A stretch of DNA of 33,359 bases from an uncultured Eubacterium sp. (lineage in GTDB: Bacteria; Bacillota; Clostridia; Lachnospirales; Lachnospiraceae), in the NCBI GenBank assembly GCA_934317205.1, contig CAKREL010000014.1, positions 1 through 33,359 on the forward strand, read 5' to 3'. A program made the translations under genes and the position numbers. A model generated the notes under the pieces. The model was not told where the DNA came from. It did not search any database and saw nothing but the letters and a program-made list of their open reading frames with translations. This document shows, piece by piece, positions 31,634-33,359 of this stretch (position 1 is the stretch's first letter; the number at the start of each line of letters is the position of its first letter).

Positions 31634-32068
31634 TTAGTTTTTTTTCAAATATCTATCCACCATCATGCGGCATCCATTTTCTGTGTATCCCTCTCCCATA
31701 TGTTCAGCAACCTTTTTCCACCCCATATTATCGATGTACCGGAATGCTGCTGCCCTCCGGCATTCACTATCTGTTATTCCGTAGATATACATCTCTACAT
31801 CATTCTTCATATCGAGCAGCTTCTGTTGTAGCGTTTCCAAGCGCATCTTTCTCGCTAGTAAGATGCTTTTCTGCTTGCTATATTCTGTTGTTGGCATTCC
31901 CTCAATCTTAAAATGCTGTGTTCCGCCGAATCCACCGGATACAGAATCAACTACCGCCCCCTCATCCTCCATTCTTTTCAACTTGTCCTTTGCCGACTGG
32001 ATTCGGCGATTTGTGTCTGTGATTTCTTTTAGGATGCTGTCATACTGCCTTAAAATATTCTTTTCCAT
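31634..32068 (-). CDS. ArpU/RinA-like late gene transcriptional regulator
   Basis: The 144-residue protein has a coiled-coil N-terminal half (about 1-95) and a C-terminal sigma-region-4-like helix-turn-helix, seen in DSECRRAAAFRYIDNMGWKKVAEHMG and ENGCRMMVDRYLKK (about 100-144). This is the architecture of ArpU/LtrC/RinA proteins that switch on late genes in Gram-positive phages. Its place directly before the HNH-terminase genes, separated by a promoter and a terminator, supports that role. The mechanism (activation or antitermination) cannot be read from the protein. The start codon has a weak site. Confidence 0.85.
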   Translation of the reverse strand: MEKNILRQYDSILKEITDTNRRIQSAKDKLKRMEDEGAVVDSVSGGFGGTQHFKIEGMPTTEYSKQKSILLARKMRLETLQQKLLDMKNDVEMYIYGITDSECRRAAAFRYIDNMGWKKVAEHMGEGYTENGCRMMVDRYLKKN

Positions 32069-32071
32069 GTG

Positions 32072-32266
32072 TCATCCCCATTCTTTGTTTTTTTTCAGAA
32101 TATTCTCATATCTATCCATCAGCTCCTGCAGACGCTTCCCCTCCTTCTTTGTCTGGCTACCTTTTACCTCGACCGTCATTTTTATTTCAACGATTTTATC
32201 GATAATGTCTGCTGCCTCCCGAAAGTTTCGGGCCATGTCTGCAAGCTGTACCATGTATTTATACAT
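32072..32266 (-). CDS. Small helical phage protein, function unknown
   Basis: A 64-residue, fully helical, charged protein (DMARNFREAADIIDKIVEIK, then KKEGKRLQELMDRYENILKK). It ends 3 bases before the ArpU-like gene starts, so the two are co-translated or at least co-transcribed. GAGG lies about 9 bases before the ATG. I do not recognise a family. The size and helical make-up would suit a DNA-binding or partner protein of the regulator. Confidence 0.7.
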   Translation of the reverse strand: MYKYMVQLADMARNFREAADIIDKIVEIKMTVEVKGSQTKKEGKRLQELMDRYENILKKNKEWG

Positions 32267-32302
32267 CGTCTTTTTCCTCTGTCTGCCCGTGCTTCACCAT
32301 CC

Positions 32303-32587
32303 CTATTTTGCCCCTCCTTTCCTTACGATCTCGATCGCATTATCTAATGCCCGGCATACTTTCTCATAAGCTACATCAAGTGTTTTATCGCCAGTATTTG
32401 CAAACGTTAGGAAATGCCGCATTCTGAGTTGTTCAATTTCCTGAAAGACTGCATCTACATCATAGGCTGTTGGTATATCTTGATGTTTTATCTTGTCCGA
32501 GAATGATTCTATCACTTTCACTTCTATCCCATTGTGTGGGCGAATGATTGCACATCCTCTTAACTTTTCAATATCAATTAATCTCAT
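32303..32587 (-). CDS. Small phage protein, function unknown
   Basis: The 94-residue product starts MRLIDIEKLRGCAIIRP and contains IPTAYDVDAVFQEIEQLR (about 38-55). The start resembles a common group of small phage proteins beginning MRLIDADxL that occur in early/middle regions of Firmicutes phages and are unassigned. GGAGCGATGTGAA precedes the ATG; the same leader occurs before the 63-residue gene to the right. There is no membrane segment. Confidence 0.75.
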   Translation of the reverse strand: MRLIDIEKLRGCAIIRPHNGIEVKVIESFSDKIKHQDIPTAYDVDAVFQEIEQLRMRHFLTFANTGDKTLDVAYEKVCRALDNAIEIVRKGGAK

Positions 32588-32633
32588 TTCACATCGCTCC
32601 TTTCCAGTGGTTCCGGCAATTATTCACATTCGT

Positions 32634-32876
32634 CTAACGTGAAATGTATTTTACCAGTCTGTTGTATTCGTCTATTTTATCTATCGGTACAAGTCCAATT
32701 TTTTCCGCTTCTGTATACACAACTGTATATTTTTCCACAATTAAATCGCAAACTTCGATTTCTGTCATTACAGCAATCTTTTCGGCTGTGGCCAACTTGT
32801 CATCCAGTGCCAGCCGCCGGATGTTTCTTTCCATTCCGATGTAGTTTAATTTGTCACTTAACTCCCTACCTGTCAT
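32634..32876 (-). CDS. Small phage protein, function unknown
   Basis: The 80-residue product starts at the ATG at 32874-32876 (MTGRELSDKLNYIGMERNIRR), with AGAGGG upstream and a 4-base ATGA overlap with the preceding gene. A longer in-frame start would lie inside that gene and is rejected. It is mostly helical, with a compact pattern EIEVCDLIVEKYTVVYTEAEK at about 38-58. I recognise no family; the overlap shows that it is a true member of the early gene string. Confidence 0.7.
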   Translation of the reverse strand: MTGRELSDKLNYIGMERNIRRLALDDKLATAEKIAVMTEIEVCDLIVEKYTVVYTEAEKIGLVPIDKIDEYNRLVKYISR

Positions 32877-33064
32877 TTTCCCTCTGTCACCTCTTCTATC
32901 GCATAATTCCAAAGCCATTTAAAAGCGTTTAGAATCGTGTCTTTAGTAATGCCATTATGCGTTGACATTTCAATTACCTCACGTATTGCCAGTAATTTTT
33001 CTTCGTCTGTATACCTCTTAGATTCAATCTGTTCAAATACTGCACATGCTTTTCCTACATTCAT
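32873..33064 (-). CDS. Small phage protein, function unknown
   Basis: A 63-residue helical protein from the ATG at 33062-33064, which has GGAGCG 8 bases upstream. A longer start 11 codons earlier has no such site. Visible pattern: KRYTDEEKLLAIREVIEMSTHNGITKDTILNAFKWLW, which looks like a short domain with a winged-helix or phage accessory fold. It overlaps both neighbours by ATGA. The function is unknown. Confidence 0.7.
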   Translation of the reverse strand: MNVGKACAVFEQIESKRYTDEEKLLAIREVIEMSTHNGITKDTILNAFKWLWNYAIEEVTEGK

Positions 33065-33359
33065 TTCACATCGCTCCAATCTATTTTCTGCCCGCACTCA
33101 TTGCAATAATTACATTTTCTCTGATCGTGATGCTTATCCTGCGTTGCATTGTACCTTTGCCCTACAAACCATCCGCACACAGGGCAACACCAGTCTTGCC
33201 ATTTTTCAAACTTCCACTCATGCGGTTGATTGCCTTTATTGCAGTGTATAATGGATTTTCCTGTTTTTAGAATTGGCTTCATTGCCACATCTCTGGAATC
33301 CCCATCCACAAACCGCCGTATCTCTTTCACTTCCTGCTGCAGCTGTTCATCACTCTTTT
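33061..33359 (-). CDS. Zinc-ribbon phage protein, 5' end cut by the window edge
   Basis: The frame is open to the right edge, and its codons before the first candidate starts (reading KSDEQLQQEVKEIRRF) look like real protein. The gene therefore probably begins outside the window; the internal ATG at 33280-33282 (MKPILKTGKS) is an alternative start. The C-terminal half carries CCPVCG and CNYCNECGQ, two Cys knuckles that would bind zinc. DNA or RNA binding is likely for such a fold, but the role is unknown. The end overlaps the next gene by 4 bases. Confidence 0.7.
   Translation of the reverse strand, partial: KSDEQLQQEVKEIRRFVDGDSRDVAMKPILKTGKSIIHCNKGNQPHEWKFEKWQDWCCPVCGWFVGQRYNATQDKHHDQRKCNYCNECGQKIDWSDVK

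Noticed and set aside
1..33359. tRNA genes, rRNA genes or CRISPR arrays
   Set aside because: I saw no cloverleaf with a CCA-type end, no rRNA signature and no regularly spaced repeat array on either strand.

Overview
The window looks like a low-GC Gram-positive (Clostridia) chromosome, most likely a member of the Lachnospiraceae. The evidence is the style of the CarA, CarB, SerS and thiolase proteins, the strong AGGAGG-type ribosome binding sites, and the phage gene families. I have run no database search, so this is recognition from memory. Every gene that I accept reads on the minus strand, so gene order is read from right to left.

Host part (about 1-12000). At the left edge is the first 24 codons of a thiolase gene, with a promoter and two Rex-like palindromes upstream. 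Next come carA-carB (carbamoyl phosphate synthetase, overlapping TAATG junction). Their leader is about 240 nt and holds a good sigma-A promoter and an ARG-box-like site. serS follows, with its own promoter and terminator. A four-gene efflux operon then encodes adaptor 1, an ABC ATPase, adaptor 2 and a MacB/FtsX-type permease. It resembles YknXYZ systems but has two adaptors, and the first ends in a strongly acidic tail.

Prophage part (about 12000-33359, running off the right edge). This is the late half of a siphovirus-type prophage. From right to left it holds small early/middle genes, an ArpU/RinA-like late regulator, HNH endonuclease, small and large terminase, SPP1-like portal, MuF/minor capsid protein, scaffold, HK97-type capsid, four head-tail connector genes, tail tube, a frameshifted tail chaperone pair, tape measure, Dit, tail hub, two tail-fibre-like proteins, a small proline-rich protein, holin and N-acetylmuramoyl-L-alanine amidase with wall-binding repeats. 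No integrase, repressor or replication gene is in the window.

Most interesting points. (1) The MuF protein carries a C-terminal extension that looks like a polymorphic toxin domain. It overlaps a small acidic gene placed where an immunity gene would be, followed by a YjcQ-like gene and a deoxyribosyltransferase-like gene. (2) A textbook A-AAA-AAC slippery heptamer directly before a TGA fuses the two tail chaperone frames by -1 frameshifting. (3) The late operon starts with an extended -10 promoter followed at once by a terminator, and at least three more intrinsic terminators interrupt it without obvious promoters between them. This suggests processive antitermination linked to the ArpU-like gene. 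(4) A GC-rich palindromic patch between the HNH and terminase genes is a cos candidate. (5) Rex-like and ARG-like operators lie upstream of the thiolase and carAB genes.
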